Source of the DNA: Pseudomonadota bacterium
GTDB taxonomy: Bacteria > Pseudomonadota > Alphaproteobacteria > Sphingomonadales > Sphingomonadaceae
Length of the DNA: 14,221 nucleotides
Direction of reading: 5' to 3'
NCBI GenBank assembly: GCA_023390675.1
Contig: JAEWCK010000118.1
Span: forward strand, 1-14,221
The position numbers were made by a program, and so were the translations under genes. The notes beneath the pieces were generated by a model that ran no database searches, was not told the origin of the DNA, and saw only the letters and a list, made by a program, of their open reading frames with translations. Shown here piece after piece: positions 1-6,354 of the stretch; position 1 is the stretch's first letter; every line of letters starts with the position of its first letter.

Positions 1-272
1 TCGTCATTGTCGGCGGTTTCGGCGAGCAATTGCACTTCGGCGAAATCACGCGCGGGGCGCTGAGCGGTGCCGGCGAAGATCACATCCTCCATGCCGCCGC
101 CACGCAAGGACTTGGCTGAGCCCTCGCCCATCACCCAGCGCAACGCTTCCAGCAGGTTGGACTTGCCGCAGCCATTGGGGCCGACGATCCCCGTCAGCCC
201 CGGCTCGATGCGCAGGTCGGCCGGGTCGACAAAGCTTTTGAAGCCTGTCAGCCGCAGCCGCTTGATCTGCAT
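1..272 (-). CDS. smc: Chromosome segregation protein SMC, N-terminal part (runs off left edge)
   Basis: Reading leftward from an ATG at 272, 90 codons remain open to the window edge. The protein begins MQIKRLRLTGFKSF, a typical SMC N-terminus. It carries the Walker A motif GPNGCGKSN at residues 33-41, followed by LLEALRWVMGE and the SLRGGGMEDVIFAGT segment seen in SMC head domains. SMC is a large ATPase that forms the bacterial condensin with ScpA and ScpB and organises the chromosome. Walker B, the signature motif, coiled coils and hinge would lie to the left and are not visible. It starts 9 bases after the stop of the DsbA-like gene, so the two are probably co-transcribed with dciA. No strong Shine-Dalgarno is seen, which would fit translational coupling. 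Confidence 0.95.
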   Translation of the reverse strand, partial: MQIKRLRLTGFKSFVDPADLRIEPGLTGIVGPNGCGKSNLLEALRWVMGEGSAKSLRGGGMEDVIFAGTAQRPARDFAEVQLLAETADND

Positions 273-281
273 CGCGCTGGC

Positions 282-1016
282 TTACCGCGCCCCGGCGGCC
301 TGGAGCAGCGGCTCGAGCTGCTCCCACGATCCGGCATTGGCCTTCTCGCCATTGATGAAGAAGGTCGGAGTCGAATTGACGCCCTGGTTGGACGCGTCGG
401 CATTCACCTTGGCGATGCTCTCGATCGCCTTCTGGTCGGCGAGGCACTGGCGCGCGCGCGGCTCGGCGACGCCGCGCTGCTTGATGAAGTCGACCATGCC
501 GAGCGCGTCGGCCATCGCCGCGGCGGCCTGGCCGGGCGTCATCGTCTGGATTTGCTGCAGCAGCTGCGGATTGTTCTTCTGGAGCGTCATGATCCGCTCC
601 TCGAACACCGGCTGGTTCGCGAACATCTGGTCGAGCACGGGGAAGAACGCTTCGTCGGGCACGCACTGGTTGAGCAGCGCGAGCGCGAAATCGGGCGCGC
701 CGTGGATCAGGAAGTCGCGGAACTCGTAGCTGACCTTGCCGGTCGAGATGTACTTCTGCCGCAGCGGCTCGACGCCGGTGGTGCCGAACATCGCGCAATA
801 GGGGCAATTGCGCGAGCCGTATTCGACCAGCTTGATCGGCGCGTCGGGATTGCCCTGGCGATAGCCGCCCTCGGGTGTCTTGGCGACGACGTCGGTCCAG
901 GCCTTGCCCGCGGGCGCGCTCGCCGCGGCGACGGGCGTGGCCGAATTGGTGGTCGGGCTGCCGCCGTTACAGGCAGCCAGCGCCAGCGCGGTGAGGAGGG
1001 CAAAGGCGATACGCAT
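282..1016 (-). CDS. DsbA-family thiol-disulfide oxidoreductase, predicted lipoprotein
   Basis: The 244-residue product has a short hydrophobic leader ending in a lipobox (L13-A14-A15-C16), so it is probably exported and lipid-anchored on the periplasmic side. A low-complexity Ser/Thr/Ala linker precedes the thioredoxin fold. The fold has the redox motif CPYC at residues 71-74, inside VEYGSRNCPYC, and the cis-proline loop TPTFFING with P217. The region between is the helical insertion typical of DsbA-like proteins (thioredoxin_4 type). Two further cysteines, C118 and C191, are present. The expected role is oxidation or isomerisation of disulfides in exported proteins; direction and substrates cannot be read from sequence. 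The start is supported by GGAGAG a few bases upstream. It lies 31 bases after dciA and 9 before smc, an arrangement I associate with alphaproteobacteria. Confidence 0.9.
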   Translation of the reverse strand: MRIAFALLTALALAACNGGSPTTNSATPVAAASAPAGKAWTDVVAKTPEGGYRQGNPDAPIKLVEYGSRNCPYCAMFGTTGVEPLRQKYISTGKVSYEFRDFLIHGAPDFALALLNQCVPDEAFFPVLDQMFANQPVFEERIMTLQKNNPQLLQQIQTMTPGQAAAAMADALGMVDFIKQRGVAEPRARQCLADQKAIESIAKVNADASNQGVNSTPTFFINGEKANAGSWEQLEPLLQAAGAR

Positions 1017-1047
1017 GGGGCAGTCTCTCCAGTGGAAATGCTTGGGG

Positions 1048-1569
1048 TCAGTCGATCCGGCCGAGCTTCGGCGCTTCGTCGCTCGCCGCGACGCCGGCGG
1101 CGAGCGATTCGAGCACGGCCTTCAATTCGGGATCGCCGATGCTGCGAAGGCTCGCGCTCATCGCCTCGGACAGGGGCTTGAGGCTGGGCGGCGGCAGCGG
1201 CTTCTCGGCGCGCTTCACTTCGCCGTGACGGATCGCGAGCTTCGCCACCGCGGGATAGCCGAAGAAGCGATTGACGCGCTCGACGATCTCGGGCGCGACA
1301 TGCTGCATCGTCGGGGCGAAAGCGCCCGACACGACCAGGGCGAGCACGCCCTCGGCGCGCTTGCCCTGCGGGAAGCGGATCGATTCGGGCGCGGAGACGC
1401 GCGCATAGCGCTCGCCCACGATCTCGGCCCAGCGGCTGACGATCGAATGCTGGACGAAGCCGAACTTGCGGAACGCCGCGCGGCCCACGTCGGGCAGCAG
1501 CTCGGAGACCGCGCGGGCGCGATTGGCGCGCTGCGGTTCTTCGGGAGGCTTGCGAGGGGACTTCGTCAT
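1048..1569 (-). CDS. dciA: DciA-like DUF721 protein, predicted replicative helicase loader
   Basis: The 173-residue basic protein has a DUF721/DciA domain over roughly residues 20-115. It includes the recognisable stretch around FGFVQHSIVSRWAEIVGERYA and the later VVSGAFAPTMQHVAPEIVERVN. DciA is the ancestral bacterial loader or operator of the replicative helicase DnaB, found where phage-derived DnaC or DnaI is absent. The C-terminal part after about residue 120 is proline- and charge-rich and probably flexible. The gene is first of a minus-strand group with the DsbA-like gene and smc, divergent from mutY. The ATG at 1569 has only a weak upstream purine stretch. With 28 bases to mutY, its promoter must overlap mutY or the transcript must be almost leaderless. 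The family call is firm; the helicase-loading role is inferred from family knowledge. Confidence 0.85.
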   Translation of the reverse strand: MTKSPRKPPEEPQRANRARAVSELLPDVGRAAFRKFGFVQHSIVSRWAEIVGERYARVSAPESIRFPQGKRAEGVLALVVSGAFAPTMQHVAPEIVERVNRFFGYPAVAKLAIRHGEVKRAEKPLPPPSLKPLSEAMSASLRSIGDPELKAVLESLAAGVAASDEAPKLGRID

Positions 1570-1597
1570 TTGCAGCTACCCATGCCATAGGCGGCCC

Positions 1598-2650
1598 GTG
1601 CCCGACAACGCCCCCCGCGCAATCGCTCCACAGCTTCTGCACTGGTACGATGTCCATGCCCGCGACTTGCCATGGCGTGCGCCGCCGGGGGCGAACGCGG
1701 CCGAGCCCTATCGCGTGTGGCTCTCCGAGATCATGCTCCAGCAGACGCAGGTCGCGAGCGTGATCCCCTATTTCGCGAAGTTCACTGCGCGCTGGCCGAG
1801 CGTCGAGGCGCTCGCCGGGGCGGACGAAGCCGAACTGATGGCCGCCTGGGCGGGGCTCGGCTATTATGCCCGGGCGCGCAATCTGGTCGCCTGCGCGCGC
1901 GAAGTCGCAGGGCGTGGCGCCTTTCCGGACACCGAGGCCGAGCTGCGCGAGCTGCCGGGCGTCGGCGGCTATACCGCCGCGGCGATCGCCGCGATCGCGT
2001 TCGGGCGGCGCGCAGTGGTGGTCGACGCCAATGTCGAGCGCGTGGTCGCGCGGCTGTTCGCGGTCGCCGAGCCGCTCCCGAGGGCGAAGCCGAAAATCTA
2101 CGCGCTCACCGATTCGATCACGCCCGATGCGCGCGCAGGCGATTTCGCGCAGGCGATGATGGATCTCGGCAGCACGATCTGCACCGCGCGCAGCCCGCGC
2201 TGCCTGCTCTGCCCGTTGCGCGAGGGTTGCGACGGCTTCGCGACCGGCGCGCCCGAGGCGTTCCCGGTCAAGGCGAAGAAGGCGGCCAGGCCGCAGCGCT
2301 ACGGCACGATGTTCTGGGCCGAGCGCGACGGGCAAGTGCTGCTCGTCCGCCGCCCGGCCAGGGGACTGCTCGGCGGGATGCGCGCGCTGCCGACCGGGCC
2401 GTGGGTCGATTCGCCTCCCGGGCTGGCGGATGCGCCGCTTGCTGCGGACTGGCGGATGCTCGACGCGGGGGTTTCGCACGGCTTCACGCATTTCGATCTC
2501 GATGTCGGCCTTGCCGCGGCAACAATCGGGCGGCAGACAGACGCGCCGGCAGGCGAATGGTGGCCGATCGCCGAGATCGAATCGGCGGGGCTGCCCACCG
2601 TGTTCGCCAAGGCGGCAAGGCTGTTCGGGAGGATGCGATGCGCGGATTGA
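1598..2650 (+). CDS. mutY: A/G-specific adenine DNA glycosylase MutY
   Basis: MutY removes adenine mispaired with 8-oxoguanine in base excision repair. From a GTG at 1598 the product is 350 residues, the usual length. The catalytic glutamate is E44 in SEIMLQQTQV. The helix-hairpin-helix is LPGVGGYTAAAI (119-130) and the catalytic aspartate is D143 in VVDANVERV. The [4Fe-4S] cluster ligands C195, C202, C205 and C211 fit C-x6-C-x2-C-x5-C exactly. The C-terminal Nudix-like domain, which recognises 8-oxoG, has the SHGFTHFDL segment. The frame is open upstream to 1466, but that stretch is antisense to dciA and unlike MutY. No in-frame ATG lies near, and GTG 1598 starts just before the conserved LLHWYDVHARDLPWR. 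Its 3' end overlaps the next gene by 13 bases, so the genes are likely co-expressed. Confidence 0.95.
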   Translation: MPDNAPRAIAPQLLHWYDVHARDLPWRAPPGANAAEPYRVWLSEIMLQQTQVASVIPYFAKFTARWPSVEALAGADEAELMAAWAGLGYYARARNLVACAREVAGRGAFPDTEAELRELPGVGGYTAAAIAAIAFGRRAVVVDANVERVVARLFAVAEPLPRAKPKIYALTDSITPDARAGDFAQAMMDLGSTICTARSPRCLLCPLREGCDGFATGAPEAFPVKAKKAARPQRYGTMFWAERDGQVLLVRRPARGLLGGMRALPTGPWVDSPPGLADAPLAADWRMLDAGVSHGFTHFDLDVGLAAATIGRQTDAPAGEWWPIAEIESAGLPTVFAKAARLFGRMRCAD

Positions 2651-3882
2651 TCGGGTTCGGATTGCTGGCGCTGACGCCGGTCGCGGTGCTGGCGCAGCAG
2701 GCGGCGCCGCAATCGCAGGCAGTGGTCGATCGCTATGTCGCGCAAAAGACGGTGCCCGGCGCGGTGGTGCTGATCGGCCGCGACGACAAGATCACCGTGG
2801 TCAAGGCGGGGCGCATCGCGCAGGCGCCGAACGCGCCGCTCGCCGACGAGAACAGCCTGTGGCGCGTCTATTCGATGACCAAGCCGATCACCGGGATCGC
2901 CGCGATGATACTGATCGAGGAAGGCAAGATCGGGCTCGACCAGCCGATCAGCGACTTCATCCCGGCGTTCAAGGACATGAAGGTGCTGGTCGATCCGGCC
3001 AAGGGGCTCGAGAGCCGCCCGGCCGTCCGCCCGATCACGGTGCGCAATCTGCTCACCCACACTGCGGGGCTAGGCTATGTCCTGCCCGGCAACACGGGCC
3101 CGCTGGTCGACGAATATACAAGGCTCGGGATCAACCCGGCGCAGGTCAATCCGCAGATGGAAGTCCAGATGCGCGCGGCGCGCCCGGCGACGCTCGAAGA
3201 GTTCGCCAATCGCACCGCGAGCACGCCGCTGATCGCCGATCCGGGGGCGAAGTTCAGCTATTCGATCGGGCTCGACGTGCTCGGCCGCGTGATCGAAGTG
3301 GCGTCCGGCATGCCGTTCGACAGCTTCGTCAACACGCGCATCTTCAAGCCGCTCAGGATGAACGCGAGCTACTGGACCGTGCCCGCCGACAAGGCCGGCA
3401 TCCTCGCGACCAACTATCTCGGCGCGCTGCCGATCGATGCGGGCGCGACCTCGGTCTATCTCCAGAAGCCGAGCTTTCCCTATGGCGGCGCAGGGCTGGT
3501 GATGTCGGCGGTCGATTATGACCGCTTCCTCCACATGCTGGCGAACGGCGGCGCGCTGGACGGCGCGCGCATCCTCAAGCCCGAGACGGTCAGGCTGGCG
3601 ATGTCGAACCTGCTGCCGCAGACCGCCGACCTCTCGATCCTCAATGCGATGACCAAGGATTCGGGGGTGCCGATGGGCTTCGGCGCGGGCGGATCGGTCT
3701 ATCTCGCCGACAAGCCCGGCGGACCCGGTGCGGGTACCTTCGGCTGGGGTGGTGCGGCGGGGACGATCGGCTGGGTCGATCCGAAGCACCATCTGCGCGC
3801 CACCGGCATGATCAACATCTTCGGCGACACTGCGTTCAAGCGCGACGTCAACCAGGCCGTGTACGCCGACTTCAGCCAGTGA
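2638..3882 (+). CDS. Exported beta-lactamase-family serine hydrolase
   Basis: This 414-residue protein has a signal peptide of about 19 residues (MRGLIGFGLLALTPVAVLA, probable cut before QQAAP). The domain belongs to the class C beta-lactamase / penicillin-binding-protein-like family (COG1680). The nucleophile motif is S79-M-T-K82 in VYSMTKPITG, and HTAGLGY follows the usual LLTHTAG turn. The second motif appears as Y208-S209-I210 rather than the common YxN. A glycine-rich GWGG at 369-372 occupies the third-motif region. Members include esterases, D-amino-acid peptidases and transesterases, so the substrate cannot be assigned and beta-lactam resistance should not be assumed. The ATG at 2638 follows GGGAGGA inside the end of mutY. 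The stop at 3880-3882 overlaps the nudC GTG, which indicates a tightly packed operon. Confidence 0.88.
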   Translation: MRGLIGFGLLALTPVAVLAQQAAPQSQAVVDRYVAQKTVPGAVVLIGRDDKITVVKAGRIAQAPNAPLADENSLWRVYSMTKPITGIAAMILIEEGKIGLDQPISDFIPAFKDMKVLVDPAKGLESRPAVRPITVRNLLTHTAGLGYVLPGNTGPLVDEYTRLGINPAQVNPQMEVQMRAARPATLEEFANRTASTPLIADPGAKFSYSIGLDVLGRVIEVASGMPFDSFVNTRIFKPLRMNASYWTVPADKAGILATNYLGALPIDAGATSVYLQKPSFPYGGAGLVMSAVDYDRFLHMLANGGALDGARILKPETVRLAMSNLLPQTADLSILNAMTKDSGVPMGFGAGGSVYLADKPGGPGAGTFGWGGAAGTIGWVDPKHHLRATGMINIFGDTAFKRDVNQAVYADFSQ

Positions 3883-4748
3883 GGCCGCCAGGCTTCACCG
3901 GCTGCACGCTCGACCGTGCCGACCGCGTCCGTCACGAGCCCGCCTTGCTCGACGCGGCGCTCGTCGATCCGCGCGCGCGAGTGCTGGCGATGGACGGCAT
4001 GGATCCGGTGCTGGGCGAGGACGACCGGATGGTCTGGACCGGGCTCGGGGAGGCGCGCGGGCCGCTGCTCTTCCTCGGCTATGACGAAGGCGCGCCGCGC
4101 TTCGCCGCCGCCTTGCCGCCGGGCGTGCCGGTGCCGCCGGGCCGCTCGCCTGCCTTGTTCGCGATGCTTGATCGCTTCCATGCGCAGGACGCCGCCAATT
4201 ATGCCGCCGCGCGCAGCCTCGTCGACTGGCACGGCCGCCACGGCTTCTGCGCCAATTGCGGCGCGCCGACCGCAATTTTCCGGGCGGGCTGGGCGCGCAA
4301 GTGCCCGAACTGCGCCGCCGACCATTTCCCGCGCGTCGATCCGGTGGTGATCATGCTCGCCGAGCATCGGGGCCGCGTGCTGCTCGGCCGCCAGCCGCCC
4401 TGGCCGCCGGGGCGCTATTCGGCGCTGGCGGGCTTTCTCGAAGTGGGCGAATCGATCGAGGAGGCGGTGCGCCGCGAGACCTTCGAGGAAGCCGGGGTGC
4501 GCGTCGGCAAGGTCCGTTACGTGGCGAGCCAGCCCTGGCCCTTTCCCTCGTCGCTGATGATCGCGTGCATCGGCGAGGCCGAGGACGATGCGATCACGCT
4601 CGACGTGCACGAGCTCGAGGATGCGCGCTGGTTCACGCGCGAGGACGTCGAGCGGGCATTGGCGCGCGATCCCGAAGCCCCGTTCGGTGCGCCGCCACCC
4701 TACGCCATCGCGCACACGCTGCTGACGGCGTGGATGGAAGGCGCCTAG
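3879..4748 (+). CDS. nudC: NADH pyrophosphatase / NAD-cap hydrolase NudC
   Basis: The 289-residue Nudix hydrolase has the full NudC architecture. An N-terminal domain precedes a zinc ribbon with C124-x2-C127 and C142-x2-C145. The Nudix box spans residues 185-207 and matches G-x5-E-x7-RE-U-x-EE-x-GU, with metal-binding E200, E203 and E204. The subfamily-defining SQPWPFPSSLM is at 217-227. NudC cleaves NAD(H) to NMN(H) and AMP and removes NAD caps from RNA 5' ends. The GTG start overlaps the preceding stop by four bases (GTGA), a classic coupling arrangement. The gene probably belongs to one transcript with mutY and the serine hydrolase. Its stop codon overlaps the stop of the convergent membrane-protein gene by four bases, leaving no room for a separate terminator. 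Confidence 0.95.
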   Translation: MRPPGFTGCTLDRADRVRHEPALLDAALVDPRARVLAMDGMDPVLGEDDRMVWTGLGEARGPLLFLGYDEGAPRFAAALPPGVPVPPGRSPALFAMLDRFHAQDAANYAAARSLVDWHGRHGFCANCGAPTAIFRAGWARKCPNCAADHFPRVDPVVIMLAEHRGRVLLGRQPPWPPGRYSALAGFLEVGESIEEAVRRETFEEAGVRVGKVRYVASQPWPFPSSLMIACIGEAEDDAITLDVHELEDARWFTREDVERALARDPEAPFGAPPPYAIAHTLLTAWMEGA

Positions 4749-5248
4749 TCCTCGGCGATCGGCCGCGTCGCCCAGCTCGCGTGGAGCGTCGGCACGGTCA
4801 GATAGAGCACGAACAGCATATAGGCGAAGTTGGCGAGCTGGCCGATCAGCGTGTCGCGGCTCCAATTGTCGAGCAGCGCGAGGCCGAGCAGCAGCCAGAT
4901 GCCGAGAAACGCCGCGAAGGTCACCGTGGCGAAGCCGATGAGGAAGGCGCGCTGGCGCACCTGGCGGTCATATTCGTCGACCAGCTTGCCCGCGCCCCAC
5001 GGCTTGATCGGCCCGAAGATCGGCAGGAACACGCCGAGCGCGAACCCCAGGCTGATCGCGGCGTAGCCGAAATGCCGCGCATCGCCCCCCAGGCCCCAGA
5101 TCCAGCCGCCGGCGGCGAGGACGATCGCGACGATCGGCACCCAGCGCAGATGGCGGCGGCGCACCTCGTGCCGCGCGAGCGCGGGGATGCCGGTACGGTC
5201 GGCGGCGGCGTCTAGCCGGGCGAAGAGGCGCTGGTTGAAGCGGGACAT
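4745..5248 (-). CDS. Four-helix membrane protein of unknown function, partner of XRE regulator
   Basis: I do not recognise a named family. The 167-residue product starts with an amphipathic charged stretch and has four hydrophobic segments at about 35-53, 60-80, 101-125 and 138-155. The DEYDRQVRQRA stretch (91-101) lies between helices 2 and 3. Small XRE regulators directly upstream of small multi-helix membrane proteins are a recurrent pair in bacteria, and a DExxRx charged loop before a helix is common there. That resemblance is suggestive only. The ATG at 5248 is chosen because GGAG lies 7 bases upstream. An alternative ATG at 5266, six codons earlier, overlaps the regulator stop as ATGA and has no Shine-Dalgarno. 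The frame stays open upstream to 5581, but that is antisense-frame shadow of the regulator. Confidence 0.75.
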   Translation of the reverse strand: MSRFNQRLFARLDAAADRTGIPALARHEVRRRHLRWVPIVAIVLAAGGWIWGLGGDARHFGYAAISLGFALGVFLPIFGPIKPWGAGKLVDEYDRQVRQRAFLIGFATVTFAAFLGIWLLLGLALLDNWSRDTLIGQLANFAYMLFVLYLTVPTLHASWATRPIAED

Positions 5249-5262
5249 GACGGGCTCCGTGG

Positions 5263-5505
5263 TCATTCGGCCGCGCGGCGCAATGCCGCGGCGACCGATT
5301 CGAAGGGTGCGAAGGAGAAGACCAGCTCGACCGGCACGTGGAAGACCTGCGCGATCTTCATGCCGAGCTCGAGGCTGGGGGTGTAGTCGCCGCGCTCGAG
5401 ATAGCCGATCGTCTGGGGATTGACCCCCACGGCGTCGGCCAGCTCGCGCCGGCTCATCCCGCGCTCGGCGCGGAACAGGGCAATACGGTTGTGGATTTGC
5501 GGCAA
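5263..5505 (-). CDS. Small XRE-family (Cro/CI-type HTH) transcriptional regulator
   Basis: This 80-residue protein is almost entirely a Cro/CI helix-turn-helix domain. The HTH runs about residues 18-38 (SRRELADAVGVNPQTIGYLE), followed by the conserved R-G-D-Y-T-P-S-L-E-L-G segment and IAQVFHVPVELVFSF. It resembles the compact YozG-like regulators that control an adjacent membrane-protein gene. The start is a TTG at 5505; no in-frame ATG or GTG is available between it and the palindrome, and no good Shine-Dalgarno is visible. A palindrome 22 bases upstream overlaps the likely promoter, which suggests the protein represses its own operon. Its stop is 14 bases before the chosen start of the membrane-protein gene. 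Confidence 0.88.
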   Translation of the reverse strand: MPQIHNRIALFRAERGMSRRELADAVGVNPQTIGYLERGDYTPSLELGMKIAQVFHVPVELVFSFAPFESVAAALRRAAE

Positions 5506-5527
5506 TGTGGCGACTCGGATGACGAAC

Positions 5528-5563
5528 TGTTGTGTATAGACAACATTTGCTTGTGTGAGTCAA
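5528..5563 (-). promoter_or_regulatory. Probable promoter and operator of the XRE/membrane-protein operon
   Basis: An 18-base palindrome, TGTTGTGTATAGACAACA, spans 5528-5545 with perfect six-base arms and a TATA centre. Read on the minus strand it contains TATACA (5538-5533), a reasonable -10 box. TTGACT at 5563-5558 makes a good -35 with a 19-base spacer, or 18 if the -10 is taken as CTATAC. Transcription would begin near 5526, giving a leader of about 20 bases before the TTG start. An operator over the -10 is the usual layout for an autorepressed XRE gene. The palindrome is seen directly; promoter and operator functions are inferred. Confidence 0.6.
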
Positions 5564-5597
5564 GCGCCTTGGTTGCGGCACGGAAGCCGCTTTCGGC

Positions 5598-5617
5598 CTG
5601 AACTTCGCTGAACTTCC
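5598..5617. repeat. Tandem 10-base direct repeat upstream of the zinc-ribbon-like gene
   Basis: CTGAACTTCG is followed immediately by CTGAACTTCC, so two copies differ at the last base. The ten-base period is close to one helical turn, a spacing used by some regulator half-sites. It lies about 70 bases before the start at 5685. No clear sigma-70 promoter was found on the plus strand in this 179-base gap, so a regulatory role is only a possibility. Confidence 0.35.
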
Positions 5618-5684
5618 GATCTTTCACGAGAGGCTATGTTCTGCTAATGTTCCGAGTCGCAGGCAATTGCCGGGGAGGGGGCGG

Positions 5685-6326
5685 ATGTTCATCTCGTGGG
5701 GATCGCGCACGAGGCTCGCGGAAGTGGGGCCGGCCGGGCACCGGCATTGCGCCTCCTGCGACAAGGATTCCGGGTTCACGCGCATGGTCGAATATGACGT
5801 GCGCCACATCTACTGGATCTTTCGCTGGGTGCCCGATCGGACGCCGTATCTGATCTATGGCAATTGCGGCGCGTCGCACATGGTCGACCAGGACGACTAT
5901 GATTCGCCCGAAGTACGCAAGGCGATCCCGGCCTGGGATCGGCGCGGCTGGCTCGTCGGGCTCGGCGGGATCGGCGCGCTGGTAGCGACGGGCACCATCG
6001 CTGCAGCGGCCAATCACGAGAGCGACAGGACCTATGTCGCTGCGCCGCATGTCGGCGACCTCTACGAAGCGGACCTCGCGCGGATGATGGTGAAGCCGGA
6101 AGCGCCGCTTATGTACACGGTGCTGCGCGTGACCAACATCCGCGGCGATCAGGTCGAAGTCGAGATCGGCAAGCGCTATTATGACGACTGGCGCGGCGTC
6201 GAACGCGACATCGACGATGGCGCAGCGGCCAGCCCCGGCTATTACGGGGGCGATCGGACCAGCTTCCCCAAGGCGTCGATTCAAAGGATGTTCGACGAGG
6301 GCGTCTTCCACGACGTCCGTCGATAG
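5685..6326 (+). CDS. Single-pass membrane protein with zinc-ribbon-like N-terminus, unknown function
   Basis: This 213-residue protein has no function I can name. Its start MFISWGSRTRLAEVG recalls small zinc-ribbon proteins that open with MF-I-WG. C22-x2-C25 could be half of a metal site, but the second half contains only C61 (YGNCGASH), with Y58 where a partner cysteine would be expected. H65 is a possible substitute. One hydrophobic helix lies at about 89-109. The C-terminal half (about 110-213) is polar, rich in Asp, Glu, Tyr and Arg, and probably a separate soluble domain. The ATG at 5685 is preferred over an in-frame TTG at 5667 because GGGGAGGGGG lies just upstream. GC looks lower than in neighbouring genes. 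It stands alone, divergent from the XRE operon and convergent with pheA. Confidence 0.75.
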   Translation: MFISWGSRTRLAEVGPAGHRHCASCDKDSGFTRMVEYDVRHIYWIFRWVPDRTPYLIYGNCGASHMVDQDDYDSPEVRKAIPAWDRRGWLVGLGGIGALVATGTIAAAANHESDRTYVAAPHVGDLYEADLARMMVKPEAPLMYTVLRVTNIRGDQVEVEIGKRYYDDWRGVERDIDDGAAASPGYYGGDRTSFPKASIQRMFDEGVFHDVRR

Positions 6327-6327
6327 G

Positions 6328-6354
6328 GCGCGGCCGGAAGGGTTACGGCCGCGC
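6328..6354. terminator. GC-rich hairpin between converging genes
   Basis: A perfect nine-base inverted repeat (GCGCGGCCG at 6328-6336, CGGCCGCGC at 6346-6354) surrounds a nine-base loop. It starts one base after the stop of the zinc-ribbon-like gene, and the pheA stop codon sits in its loop. It could end transcription from both sides, but neither strand has a T tract, so intrinsic termination is uncertain. Confidence 0.45.

Noticed and set aside
1466..1597. Upstream in-frame extension of mutY
   Set aside because: It is antisense to the dciA N-terminus, and its residues do not resemble any MutY. GTG at 1598 gives the normal length.
707..2491. 594-codon open frame on the minus strand
   Set aside because: It overlaps dciA and the DsbA-like gene in another frame and is antisense to mutY. 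It shows only low-complexity Arg/Ala-rich sequence.
2638..3882. Reading the serine hydrolase as a resistance beta-lactamase
   Set aside because: The SxxK motif is shared by esterases and peptidases of the same fold, and the YSI replaces the usual YxN, so resistance is not supported.
5267..5581. Upstream extension of the four-helix membrane protein
   Set aside because: It is a frame-shadow of the XRE gene, rich in Arg/Pro, and the membrane-protein features begin only after 5266.
5647..5853. 68-codon frame beginning at an ATG at 5647
   Set aside because: It is out of frame with the zinc-ribbon-like gene, has no ribosome binding site, and consists of Gly/Arg-rich shadow sequence.
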